A stretch of DNA of 9,104 bases from Candidatus Peribacteraceae bacterium (GCA_013140485.1 JABFSS010000063.1:1-9104); one strand, 5' to 3'. Shown: positions 1 to 6,029, counted from the first letter of the stretch. Numbers and translations: made by a program. Notes: a model not told the origin generated them from the letters alone.

Positions 1-215
1 CGCAAACCCAGATCAGGAAGGTCATCTAAAAGATTTTTGCTACGGGTACGGCATTCCGGTTCGGCAGGTGACGTCGAGTCTTTTCCTTCGCGGTTCAGAA
101 GTGCTTGTACTGCAGATGTAACCTGTGTCCGTTGTTCACCGATACGGACTCTTTTTGCTTCCGGAGTGTCTCTGAGACCCGGAATGTTTTCCAGAATTCT
201 TTGCAAAAATTGCAT
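1..215 (-). CDS. Unknown protein, N-terminal part only (runs off left edge)
   Basis: From ATG at 215 a reading frame stays open for 71 codons down to base 1, so the 3' part lies outside the window. The visible residues start MQFLQRILENIPGLRDTPEA and are charged and probably helical, with no signal peptide or known motif; I do not recognise the family. The start is supported by a perfect extended -10 box (TATAAT preceded by TGC) ending 7 nt before the ATG, so the transcript would begin at or next to the start codon. It lies 50 nt downstream of the sugar transferase stop on the same strand but has this promoter of its own. That it is coding is inferred from the open frame plus the promoter. Confidence 0.6.
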   Translation of the reverse strand, partial: MQFLQRILENIPGLRDTPEAKRVRIGEQRTQVTSAVQALLNREGKDSTSPAEPECRTRSKNLLDDLPDLGL

Positions 216-222
216 CGTGAAT

Positions 223-228
223 ATTATA
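223..228 (-). promoter_or_regulatory. Extended -10 box (TATAAT) for the gene ending at 215
   Basis: Minus strand reads TGCTATAAT, then 7 nt, then ATG. No good -35 is visible at 17 nt, as is usual for extended -10 promoters. The predicted start of transcription falls on or beside the ATG. Confidence 0.6.
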
Positions 229-265
229 GCAAAAAATCCAATTTATGGCTATTAAAAGCCAAAAG

Positions 266-1663
266 TCAATCCGCCCCCTCCCTCGAAAATACCGTAAATA
301 CCGTCCTCCAGAGAATCCACAAATCCAGGAGCGGCGACCATTCCTCGATGTACTGCAGGTCCAATCTAACCTCTTCTTCAAAACTGAGATCTGAACGTCC
401 CGAAATCTGCGCCAGCCCGGTCATTCCCGGTTTGACCGCGAAGACGCGGCGCTGCTCGAGGGAATAGCGTTCGACCTCGTCGGGGAGATGCGGCCGCGGT
501 CCGACCAGTGAGAGCGTACCGATAAAGACGTTGAAGAGTTGGGGGAATTCATCGAAGGAATAGCGGCGAAGGAATTTCCCCACACGCGTCACGCGCGGAT
601 CGTCGTGAATTTTGAAGAGTGGGCCGTCGCGGCGGTGATTGAGTGCAAGAAGATCGGCCTTGCGCCGGTCGGCGTCTTTCACCATGGAACGGAATTTGAG
701 GATGGAGATGCGCCGCCGGCTGCTCTCCCCCACTCGCTTCGATATGTAGAAAATGGGCCAGCCGCCACCGAAAAGAATGCATAAAGAAATGACGAGAAAC
801 ACCGGCGACAGAATGATGATGAGAACGGCGCTGGCAATCAGATCGAACAGCCGCTTGATGATGCGCCCCCATCCGTCGAGCGGCGTCGGTTGAAAGCGGA
901 TCATGGGGAGCAACCCCAGGCGCTCGACCATCAGCTGATGCGGAACGTCGGCGAGAACGGGTGGAAGGAAGGCGTAGCCGACCTGGCGACTGCGGCACTC
1001 GTTGATGAGCGCAAGCGTCATGTCACTCGCGGGATTCGGGTCCGTCTGGAGGACCAAATCAATCGTCCGATGCTGATGGAACATCCTCTTGAGCGCTTCG
1101 AGGTCGGGCAAGTGACCGAGGTAAGCATAATGCTCGTCGTGCTTGAGTGTGAGCAGGGCGCTCTCGGCTAGACCTTGGCGTCCAAGCGACACGACCACAC
1201 GTTTGCCGATGCCCCTGTGAAGGAATGCTCTCTGAATGAGCGTCAGGACCGCCCGGATGACGGTGACGAACAGCGCGATGAAGCCCGTGCCGTAGAGAAG
1301 CAGTGCACGAGAGAAGAAAAGCTGCTTGCGCACGAGGAAGTACCACGCGATCACGAGCGCCACCCACAGCGCCGTCGCGAGAAGCACGCGCCCGATTTCG
1401 ATGAACGCGCTCTCCGTGGACTCGAGCGTGTAGAGGCCAAAGAGTCCGGCAAGCACCAGGAACGTGCCAACTCCGGGAATGATGAAGTGAATCATGTACC
1501 ACGCCACCGGCGGGAGCGTCCCCGCCGCATCGGCGATCTCCAGCCCGGGAATGATGGCGATATTCAGCGCCCGAAGGTGATACGCGAGCGTGAGCGCGGC
1601 AAAGACCGCCAGTGCATCCAGCGGGACCCGCGCGACGCCGAAGATCGCCTCGGATTTCTTCAT
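266..1663 (-). CDS. Polyprenyl-phosphate sugar-1-phosphate transferase (Bac_transf family)
   Basis: An integral membrane enzyme of 465 aa. The family moves a sugar-1-phosphate from a nucleotide sugar to undecaprenyl phosphate, the first step of exopolysaccharide, capsule or glycan assembly at the inner face of the cell membrane. Four hydrophobic N-terminal segments (about 14-30, 57-78, 92-111, 120-142) precede a soluble nucleotide-fold-like region (about 150-260). A fifth membrane segment (275-298) follows KRLFDLIAS, then the catalytic domain with KFRSM (323), DDPRVTRVGKFLR (354), DEFPQL (371), SLVGPRP (385) and KPGMTGLAQISGR (411). All hallmark motifs are intact. I chose ATG 1663 (MKKSEAIFG) because a TACACT box ends 6 nt upstream; an in-frame ATG at 1681 would lie upstream of that box. 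The sugar cannot be told from sequence. Overall plan is WcaJ/EpsL-like. Confidence 0.92.
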   Translation of the reverse strand: MKKSEAIFGVARVPLDALAVFAALTLAYHLRALNIAIIPGLEIADAAGTLPPVAWYMIHFIIPGVGTFLVLAGLFGLYTLESTESAFIEIGRVLLATALWVALVIAWYFLVRKQLFFSRALLLYGTGFIALFVTVIRAVLTLIQRAFLHRGIGKRVVVSLGRQGLAESALLTLKHDEHYAYLGHLPDLEALKRMFHQHRTIDLVLQTDPNPASDMTLALINECRSRQVGYAFLPPVLADVPHQLMVERLGLLPMIRFQPTPLDGWGRIIKRLFDLIASAVLIIILSPVFLVISLCILFGGGWPIFYISKRVGESSRRRISILKFRSMVKDADRRKADLLALNHRRDGPLFKIHDDPRVTRVGKFLRRYSFDEFPQLFNVFIGTLSLVGPRPHLPDEVERYSLEQRRVFAVKPGMTGLAQISGRSDLSFEEEVRLDLQYIEEWSPLLDLWILWRTVFTVFSREGAD

Positions 1664-1669
1664 GAACGC

Positions 1670-1675
1670 AGTGTA
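1670..1675 (-). promoter_or_regulatory. -10 box (TACACT) for the sugar transferase, leaderless arrangement
   Basis: Minus strand reads TACACT, 6 nt (GCGTTC), ATG. No convincing -35 is seen. The same TACACT-6 nt-start layout occurs before purH. Confidence 0.5.
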
Positions 1676-1716
1676 CCCCATCGATCAAACCAACCGTGAG
1701 GGGCGGAAAACAAATC

Positions 1717-1745
1717 TTGCTTTTCGCATATTTTTAGCATAGAAT
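1717..1745 (+). promoter_or_regulatory. Promoter of the toxin-antitoxin operon
   Basis: TTGCTT (1717-1722), a 17-nt spacer, TAGAAT (1740-1745). The spacing is ideal for the housekeeping sigma factor. Transcription would begin at about 1751, just at the upstream ATG (1750) and about 20 nt before the ATG preferred here as antitoxin start (1771). Confidence 0.6.
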
Positions 1746-1770
1746 AAACATGTATTTCCATTATTTTTCT

Positions 1771-2052
1771 ATGCTCAAAGATTTAATCTCCATAACGGAC
1801 CTCCAGCGAAATTTGAAAAAAGTGTTTGGCGCCAAACAGCCTATCCGTGTTGTGATGAGCAAGAATGCCGTCAGTGGATTGGTGTTCAACAAAGACACGG
1901 CAAAAATGCTCATGGAATCGGGTGTTCTGGATCAGATTCGAGAGGAGTTGTGGGAATTGAACGACAAAGAAACCGTCCGACTTGTTCGCAAAAGCAGGAG
2001 TGGCAAGCTGGATAATGCGGTTCCTTTTGAGGCATGGGCAAAGACCATATGA
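1771..2052 (+). CDS. Phd/YefM-like antitoxin
   Basis: A 93-aa protein starting MLKDLISITDLQRNLKK. The N-terminal layout (SITDLQRNLKKVF, then QPIRVVMSKNAVSGLVF) follows the Phd/YefM fold: a DNA-binding N-terminal half that represses its own operon. The acidic and basic tail from about residue 45 would wrap the toxin. An in-frame ATG at 1750 would add seven residues (MYFHYFS), but it sits on the predicted transcription start, so 1771 is preferred; no Shine-Dalgarno is visible at either. The stop overlaps the toxin start (ATGA), which implies translational coupling and is typical of such pairs. The segment is visibly richer in A/T than neighbouring genes, consistent with horizontal arrival. Family is assigned by pattern and partner. 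Confidence 0.8.
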   Translation: MLKDLISITDLQRNLKKVFGAKQPIRVVMSKNAVSGLVFNKDTAKMLMESGVLDQIREELWELNDKETVRLVRKSRSGKLDNAVPFEAWAKTI

Positions 2053-2318
2053 GATATATGCTCATCATTATCGACCGGCGTGTGTGGCAGAAGGATTGTG
2101 CGAGACTGTCGAAGAAGGATCTTGATCGTGTGGTAGAACGCATTAGTCTCTTGGCAGAAAATCCGCTGGCTGAGGGAATCGGCGTGAAGAGATTGCAGCA
2201 TTACGATGCGGCTGATTACCGCTTAAAAATTGGTGATTATCGAGTTCTGTTCAACAGGAATGATAAAGCACATGAAATTCATCTTCTGCGGGTTCTGAAT
2301 CGGTCGAAATTATATTGA
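2049..2318 (+). CDS. RelE/ParE-family toxin
   Basis: An 89-aa protein of RelE size. The C-terminal block YRLKIGDYRVLFNRND (residues 57-72) followed by IHLLRVLNRSKLY is the characteristic RelE-superfamily strand pair. Arginines at 58, 65 and 81 sit where RelE-type mRNA interferases keep basic residues for RNA contact, so a ribosome-dependent mRNase is more likely than a ParE-type gyrase poison, but sequence alone does not settle this. The start at 2049 overlaps the antitoxin stop as ATGA; an ATG at 2034 would overlap it by 19 nt, and ATG 2058 is a shorter option. The gene ends 6 nt before the 3' end of the convergent tRNA gene, without an obvious terminator. Confidence 0.85.
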   Translation: MRYMLIIIDRRVWQKDCARLSKKDLDRVVERISLLAENPLAEGIGVKRLQHYDAADYRLKIGDYRVLFNRNDKAHEIHLLRVLNRSKLY

Positions 2319-2324
2319 TCGAGA

Positions 2325-2399
2325 TGGAGCCGCTTCGGGGACTCGAACCCCGGACCTACGCATTACAAGTGCGTTGCTCTACCACTGAGCTAAAGCGGC
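2325..2399 (-). tRNA. tRNA-Thr(UGU), CCA encoded
   Basis: The minus strand folds as a full cloverleaf: acceptor GCCGCTT/AAGCGGC, D stem GCTC/GAGC, anticodon stem ACGCA/TGCGT with loop CTTGTAA (anticodon TGT, reads ACA), short variable loop AGGTC, T stem CGGGG/CCCCG with loop TTCGAGT. Discriminator T is followed by genomic CCA (2325-2327). Only 54 nt separate it from divergent rnpB, whose product matures tRNA 5' ends. Confidence 0.97.
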
Positions 2400-2407
2400 G
2401 TGCACGG

Positions 2408-2413
2408 AGAATA
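2408..2413 (-). promoter_or_regulatory. Probable -10 box (TATTCT) of tRNA-Thr
   Basis: Minus strand TATTCT ends 8 nt before the mature tRNA 5' end. The -35 (about TTCTGA, 17 nt upstream) is weak and overlaps the rnpB promoter on the other strand. Confidence 0.35.
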
Positions 2414-2419
2414 CCGTCA

Positions 2420-2448
2420 TTGAGAAAAAATCAGAAATATGCGATACT
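2420..2448 (+). promoter_or_regulatory. rnpB promoter
   Basis: TTGAGA (2420-2425), a 17-nt spacer, GATACT (2443-2448). The predicted start at about 2454-2455 coincides with the first base of the P1 helix of RNase P RNA, which supports both calls. Confidence 0.75.
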
Positions 2449-2453
2449 GATGT

Positions 2454-2841
2454 TTCCCGCTCTTTGGATGATCGCTGCGCCTCTTGAAGGCGTAGAGGAA
2501 CGTCCGGGCACGACTGGAACGCTTAGTGGGTAACGCCCACCCATGCGCCCCATATACGGCAAATGCGCATGCGGACCAGTGCCACAGAGACGAGCCCCCT
2601 GTTTTATTACTTGGGGCATGTGAAACGCCTCCGGCTTGAACGGAGGACTGACCGAAAGGTCGATCGGTAAACTCTAGGTCGTGCAAGGAGGATTTGGGTG
2701 AGTGGGTTATCTGATGGTTCCGTCAGACCACATACCCCTCCGCTAGAGGTCGGTAGCGATACCGATCCCAGATAGATGATCATCTCGGCGTAGCTCGCAA
2801 GAGCGAAGCCGGACAAAACCCGGCGTATAGAAGGGCGGGAA
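2454..2841 (+). ncRNA. rnpB: RNase P RNA (bacterial type A-like)
   Basis: The catalytic RNA of ribonuclease P, which cuts 5' leaders from pre-tRNAs. The 5' conserved block GAGGAACGTCCGGGC (2495-2509) and the 3' block ACAAAACCCGGC followed by GTATAGA (2813-2830) are the two strands around helix P4. GGGTAACGCCC, GACCAGTGCCACAGAGA, GTGAAACG and GGTAAACTC lie between them in the order seen in E. coli. The ends form an 11-bp P1 helix (2454-2464 with 2831-2841, one G-U pair). A hairpin loop with GGT at 2716-2718 is a candidate for the L15 site that pairs with tRNA 3' CCA. Against the common consensus, GAGGAAAGTCC reads GAGGAACGTCC and ACAGAACCCGGC reads ACAAAACCCGGC. Length of about 388 nt is normal. 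Confidence 0.95.
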
Positions 2842-2848
2842 CAGAGTA

Positions 2849-2873
2849 AGCGTCAGCCTCGGCGGCGCTTTTT
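2849..2873 (+). terminator. Rho-independent terminator of rnpB
   Basis: Stem AGCGTC (2849-2854) with GGCGCT (2864-2869), a G-rich 9-nt loop, and a run of T to 2873, starting 8 nt after the P1 helix. Confidence 0.7.
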
Positions 2874-2958
2874 CTGTATCATGATTCACGATGTCATCTC
2901 AGAAAAAGGACGGGGAATCCGGCATGACGTTGATAAGAACATGCTTATTGGTGTGAAA

Positions 2959-3003
2959 ACCCTCTCCCCCTCTCCACGCGGCGTGGAGAGGGGGTCGGGG
3001 GGT
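2959..3003. repeat. Perfect 13-bp GC palindrome, REP-like; possible pilin terminator
   Basis: CCCCCTCTCCACG (2966-2978) and its exact complement (2982-2994) enclose a 3-nt loop (CGG), flanked by further C-rich and G-rich runs that partly pair. On the minus strand it lies 13 nt behind the pilin stop and ends in GGGTTTT, so it may end pilin transcription. The rest of the 2874-3007 gap holds no gene or site that I can see. Confidence 0.65.
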
Positions 3004-3007
3004 GAGG

Positions 3008-3460
3008 TCACCTCGTCACAAAAATACTCTCCGTCCTCTCCGCTCCCGGCGCAGCGATAGTGATGCGGCCGTTCGCGTCTTCCATGATCGTGTAGCGCGT
3101 GCCGGTTCCCGTGGAGGCGACACGCGGATCGCGGGGGACGGAGCTCAGATACGAGCCGCTGAGGACACGAAGACTTACGCCGTTCAGTTTGGTGTCACAA
3201 TCGGCGGGCGTGACGTCGGACTGACAGATGACCTTGGGCGTTTCTTTCGGGATTCCCGCCGGCAAATCGCCGTTGTTATTGAGCGTGTAGTCGTACACGG
3301 CGTTCATGATCATATGAATGTCCGACCGGCGCTGGACGTCGTGCGCGTCGGAGAGCGACTTCGCGGGATTGATCGCGACGATCACGATGGATGCAAGAAT
3401 CGCGATGATACCGATCACGAGCAGCAGCTCGATGAGTGTAAATCCGGGGCGGGAACGCAT
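3008..3460 (-). CDS. Type IV pilin-like protein (class III signal)
   Basis: A 150-aa secreted or pilus subunit. It starts MRSRPGFTLIELLLVIGI: a short basic leader, the prepilin peptidase cut site between Gly6 and Phe7, Glu at +5 of the mature protein, then a hydrophobic stretch to about residue 30 that serves as membrane anchor and pilus core. The globular part has a Cys pair (about residues 79 and 87: CQSD...DCD), possibly a disulphide loop, and an RRSDI segment as in many pseudopilins and major pilins of this architecture. The enzyme that would process it is probably the A24 peptidase at 7997-8440. No other pilus genes lie nearby, so pilin and pseudopilin cannot be separated. A minus-strand TATAGT box (3484-3489) lies 23 nt upstream of the ATG; no Shine-Dalgarno is visible. 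Transcribed divergently from purH. Confidence 0.9.
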   Translation of the reverse strand: MRSRPGFTLIELLLVIGIIAILASIVIVAINPAKSLSDAHDVQRRSDIHMIMNAVYDYTLNNNGDLPAGIPKETPKVICQSDVTPADCDTKLNGVSLRVLSGSYLSSVPRDPRVASTGTGTRYTIMEDANGRITIAAPGAERTESIFVTR

Positions 3461-3483
3461 AGCAAAGAGGGAAATCGCTTTTG

Positions 3484-3489
3484 ACTATA
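3484..3489 (-). promoter_or_regulatory. Candidate -10 box (TATAGT) of the pilin gene
   Basis: It would give a 5' leader of about 16 nt, unlike the leaderless layout at other genes here. No clear -35. Confidence 0.35.
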
Positions 3490-3510
3490 CCACCCCGCGC
3501 AACATCCCCG

Positions 3511-3516
3511 TACACT
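3511..3516 (+). promoter_or_regulatory. -10 box (TACACT) of purH, leaderless arrangement
   Basis: TACACT is followed by 6 nt (CTGTTC) and the GTG start at 3523. TTGACT at 3481 is too far away (24 nt) to be its -35. Confidence 0.5.
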
Positions 3517-3522
3517 CTGTTC

Positions 3523-5037
3523 GTGGCAAAGCGTGCTCTCATTTCCGTCTCCGACAAGACCGGCGTCGAAACCTTCGCGCGGACGCTAACAGAACTCGGT
3601 TACGAAATTCTGAGCACCGGTGGAACGCAGAAGACGCTCGCGGCTGCCAAGATCCCCGTCACGCCTGTGGAAACAGTGACGGAATTTCCCGAATGCTTCG
3701 GCGGGCGCGTCAAAACAATGCACCCCGCGATCATGGGCGGGATTTTGTTCAGGCGTGACAATGCGGACGACGTGAAGGAAGCGAAAAAACTCGGCATCGA
3801 GCCGATTGATATCGTCGTCGTGAATTTATATCCGTTCGGCAAAACCGCCGCCGATCCCGAAAAGTCGCGCGCCGAGGTCATCGAGCAGATCGACATCGGC
3901 GGCCCGACGCTCCTGCGCAGCGCCGCGAAGAATCATTCACATGTGACGGTGATTTGTGACGTCGCCGATTACGGACGCGTGCTGGCGGAATTGGAAAAAG
4001 GAGAATCATCGGACGAATTGCGTGATGAGCTCGCCACCAAAGCGTTCTTCCATACCGCATCGTACGATACGATGATCAGTTCGTGGCTCTCCGAAGGAAA
4101 AAACTGGGGAGTGCTCCTGCGCGGGGGGACCGCGCTCCGGTACGGCGAAAATCCTCACCAGTGGGGAAAATACTTCGGGATGGGGAAAGTTGAAGACCCT
4201 GCTTCGTGGGGGAAGAAACTCCAAGGCAAAGACACCAGCTATTTGAACATCCTCGACGCCGACGCCGCGTGGTCGGCCGTATGCGAGTTTGAAGAGCCGA
4301 CCGCCGTCTTCGTCAAGCACGCGAATCCTTCGGGCATCGCGTCACGCGGAAATATCGAAGACGCGTTCCAGGCCGCCTACGACGCCGACCGCTTGAGCGC
4401 CTTCGGCGTGATCATTGCCTTGAACCGTGAGTGCTCAAAAGTGATCGCGCAGAAAGTGATCGACCAGAAGATGTTTGTGGAAGTGATCGTCGCCAAATCA
4501 TATGAAGCAGGCGCGCTGGAGATCCTCAGCCAGAAGCCGAATATCCGCGTCATCGAACAGTCAATGACCCCGCCCAAGGAACAGACGACCTACCGCTCCG
4601 TGCTCGGCGGCATGCTCATGCAAAACGCCGATACCAAGATCGTGACGGAGGCTGAACTGACTGTCGTGACGAAGAAGAAGCCGACGAAAGAGCAGATCAA
4701 AGATCTCTTGTTTGCTTGGAAGTGCGTGAAGTATTGCAAAAGTAACGCGATCGTCTTCGCGCACGACCTGACGACGGTCGGGCTGGGAACGGGACAGACA
4801 AGCCGGGTGGATGCGACCTGGATTGCGGCAAAACGGGCGGGTGAAAAATCTCGCGGTGCAGTGATGGCCAGCGACGCCTTCTTCCCCTTCCCCGATTCGG
4901 TTGAAGAAGCTGCCAAGCACGGCATTTCCGTAATCATTCAGCCGGGGGGGTCGATCCGAGATGCGGAGGTGTTTGCGAAAGCGGAGGAATTGGGATTGGT
5001 GATGGTAACGACGGGGGTGAGGGCATTTAGACATTAA
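3523..5037 (+). CDS. purH: Bifunctional AICAR transformylase / IMP cyclohydrolase
   Basis: A cytosolic enzyme for the last two steps of de novo purine synthesis: formyl transfer from 10-formyl-THF to AICAR, then ring closure to IMP. The 504-aa product (about 530 in E. coli) is complete. IMP cyclohydrolase domain, about residues 1-145: ISVSDKTG, STGGT, GRVKTMHP (61-68), NLYPF (101), DIGGPTLLRSAAKN (124-137). Transformylase domain, 200-504: LRYGENPHQ (205-213), DADAAW (245), catalytic Lys265-His266 in VKHANPSG, FAWKCVKYCKSNAI, TSRVD, ASDAFFPFPDSV, IIQPGGS, and the conserved C-terminus VRAFRH. The start is GTG 3523, giving MAKRALISVSDKTG as in homologues; the open frame continues upstream to TTG 3481. 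Family-unusual residues: Ser270 for the common Cys in NPCG and Val296 in SAFGVI, where Gly is usual. The last 22 codons and stop are repeated at 5865-5933. Confidence 0.97.
   Translation: MAKRALISVSDKTGVETFARTLTELGYEILSTGGTQKTLAAAKIPVTPVETVTEFPECFGGRVKTMHPAIMGGILFRRDNADDVKEAKKLGIEPIDIVVVNLYPFGKTAADPEKSRAEVIEQIDIGGPTLLRSAAKNHSHVTVICDVADYGRVLAELEKGESSDELRDELATKAFFHTASYDTMISSWLSEGKNWGVLLRGGTALRYGENPHQWGKYFGMGKVEDPASWGKKLQGKDTSYLNILDADAAWSAVCEFEEPTAVFVKHANPSGIASRGNIEDAFQAAYDADRLSAFGVIIALNRECSKVIAQKVIDQKMFVEVIVAKSYEAGALEILSQKPNIRVIEQSMTPPKEQTTYRSVLGGMLMQNADTKIVTEAELTVVTKKKPTKEQIKDLLFAWKCVKYCKSNAIVFAHDLTTVGLGTGQTSRVDATWIAAKRAGEKSRGAVMASDAFFPFPDSVEEAAKHGISVIIQPGGSIRDAEVFAKAEELGLVMVTTGVRAFRH
4969..5037 (+). 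repeat. Direct repeat, copy 1: functional 3' end of purH
   Basis: The last 22 codons and stop of purH recur 896 nt downstream. 62 of 69 positions are identical, including runs of 26 (4981-5006) and 21 (5008-5028). All differences are synonymous (GTG/GTC, TTT/TTC, AAA/AAG, GTA/GTG, AGA/CGG, TAA/TGA). Copy 1 uses the AT-richer codon at each differing site. Confidence 0.95.
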
Positions 5038-5056
5038 CACAAATATATGTTATAAT
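5028..5056 (+). promoter_or_regulatory. Promoter of the 239-aa gene, -35 inside the purH tail
   Basis: TAGACA (5028-5033, spanning the last Phe-Arg-His codons of purH), a 17-nt spacer, TATAAT (5051-5056) with an extended TG at 5048-5049, then 6 nt and ATG. Near-consensus, and the strongest protein-gene promoter in the window. Confidence 0.7.
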
Positions 5057-5062
5057 ATAAAC

Positions 5063-5782
5063 ATGAACCAACACCAATATCCCGCCGGCATTACGAGTGG
5101 AGAGGAATTTCTGAATGGTCAGGATCCTCGTATCACCAAGACACTTCTTCGATTTATTAAGGGCACTCCTGACTCCGACAAGAACACCGTTCCTCTCGAA
5201 ACCATCACCAGGCTGATGGCGGATGACCAGCACAGTCAGGAAGCCGTGAAAGATTTTTTACGCAAGAACAACACGGGAAATCTGCAACAGACGTATGATC
5301 TCATAGAGCTACTGGTCAATGGTGCCATCACCGTGCTGAGGCAAAAACACAATGACCCGGAGAACGAACCGTTCCCAGGGGATGTTACGGAATTTCTGAA
5401 AGGCAAAGATCCGGAGCTCCTGGGAAAACTTCAGGAAGTCATTTACGAAGGCCACGGGCTTCTCTATTTGACTGATATCGCCGAAAAAATGGCACGGGAC
5501 CCGCAGATACAGGACGCGGTAGAAGTATTTCTGGGTATGACTCATAAAAACGCTCAAACATTCGCCAACCCGGCGAGCATACGACGCATACTGCAGGAAA
5601 AAACACTCGGCTGGATGCGGCATATTGCGTTGACCGAACCTCCCAGGCCCACAGTGCGTGAAAAAGTAAAAGACAATGTGCGGCATCAAGTCAGAACACG
5701 GATGTTGCCTGATAGTCCTCCTCGAGACGCGGCAACAAGGCAAAGCAATCCACAAAGTGATGGAACGAAACAAAAACCCTGA
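5063..5782 (+). CDS. Unknown 239-aa protein with two internal helical repeats
   Basis: I do not recognise the family. The protein is soluble, probably all-helical, without signal peptide or membrane segment. Two related units are visible: residues about 14-68 (EEFLNGQDPRITKTLLRF ... LMADDQHSQEAVKDFLRKN) and 109-160 (TEFLKGKDPELLGKLQEV ... MARDPQIQDAVEVFLGMT). They share the pattern EFLxGxDP...LxxxI..G...I...MAxDxxxQxAVxxFL. The C-terminus (about 190-239) is basic, Pro/Gln/Ser-rich and probably disordered. The start is fixed by a TATAAT box 6 nt upstream. The gene is AT-richer than purH and lies alone between the two copies of the purH 3' end, so it looks like the cargo of an inserted segment. 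No integrase or transposase motif is seen in it. A nucleic-acid or partner-binding role is only a guess. Confidence 0.75.
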   Translation: MNQHQYPAGITSGEEFLNGQDPRITKTLLRFIKGTPDSDKNTVPLETITRLMADDQHSQEAVKDFLRKNNTGNLQQTYDLIELLVNGAITVLRQKHNDPENEPFPGDVTEFLKGKDPELLGKLQEVIYEGHGLLYLTDIAEKMARDPQIQDAVEVFLGMTHKNAQTFANPASIRRILQEKTLGWMRHIALTEPPRPTVREKVKDNVRHQVRTRMLPDSPPRDAATRQSNPQSDGTKQKP

Positions 5783-5849
5783 CGTTAAGAATTTTTCAGG
5801 CTATGCTCGTGCGATTCAACGTGTCTGTTGCCCGATAGAAGGAGTGTTG

Positions 5850-5933
5850 ATGAAATATACGGCAGTCTTCGCGAAGGCGGAGGAATTGGGATTGGTGATG
5901 GTGACGACGGGGGTGAGGGCATTTCGGCATTGA
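5850..5933 (+). pseudogene. Remnant (or mini-ORF) repeating the purH C-terminus
   Basis: The frame ATG AAA TAT ACG GCA, then 22 codons identical in protein to the PurH C-terminus, then TGA. It forms direct repeat copy 2 at 5865-5933. It lacks all catalytic parts, so it cannot work as PurH. It is most simply the displaced original 3' end of purH after insertion of the 896-nt segment. AAGGAG (5839-5844) stands 5 nt before the ATG, the best Shine-Dalgarno in the window, so a 27-aa peptide could be made. Nucleotides 5783-5849 show no other feature. Confidence 0.8.
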
Positions 5934-5964
5934 TACACCGCAACTAAACAAAACATGGGTGGTT

Positions 5965-6003
5965 GCGCGCTCCACGGGGTGTGAAGGGGGGCGTGGAGCG
6001 GGC
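5965..6003. repeat. Inverted repeat with TCCACG/CGTGGA arms
   Basis: Arms 5965-5976 and 5992-6003 pair over 12 positions with one mismatch around a 15-nt loop. The core TCCACG...CGTGGA also forms the centre of the palindrome at 2966-2994. Confidence 0.6.
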
Positions 6004-6029
6004 TTTGGAGCGCGCCGCTCTTTCTTTTT
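5996..6029 (+). terminator. Terminator behind the purH cassette
   Basis: GAGCGG (5996-6001) pairs with CCGCTC (6015-6020), plus two inner G-C pairs, followed by TTTCTTTTT (6021-6029). It shares its left arm with the preceding inverted repeat, so the two structures are mutually exclusive. Ends plus-strand transcripts from the 239-aa gene. Confidence 0.65.

Noticed and set aside
246..261. Small hairpin TGGCT/AGCCA behind the sugar transferase as terminator
   Set aside because: Only 5 bp, AT-rich loop and no T-run directly after it.
1059..1699. Long overlapping ORFs in other frames of the sugar transferase (e.g. 1059-1688 minus, 1175-1699 plus)
   Set aside because: Shadows of a GC-rich gene, rich in Arg/His/Gln, with no domain, while the 266-1663 frame has every family motif.
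2315..2533. Plus-strand ORF beginning MIEMEPLRGLEPRTYALQ
   Set aside because: It is the antisense translation of tRNA-Thr (a common database artefact) running into rnpB.
2417..2816. Minus-strand ORFs across 2417-2816
   Set aside because: They lie antisense to rnpB, whose structure explains the conservation; no protein-like pattern.
3481..3522. Upstream start TTG 3481 for purH
   Set aside because: It would add 14 residues absent from the family and place the -10 box inside the coding region.
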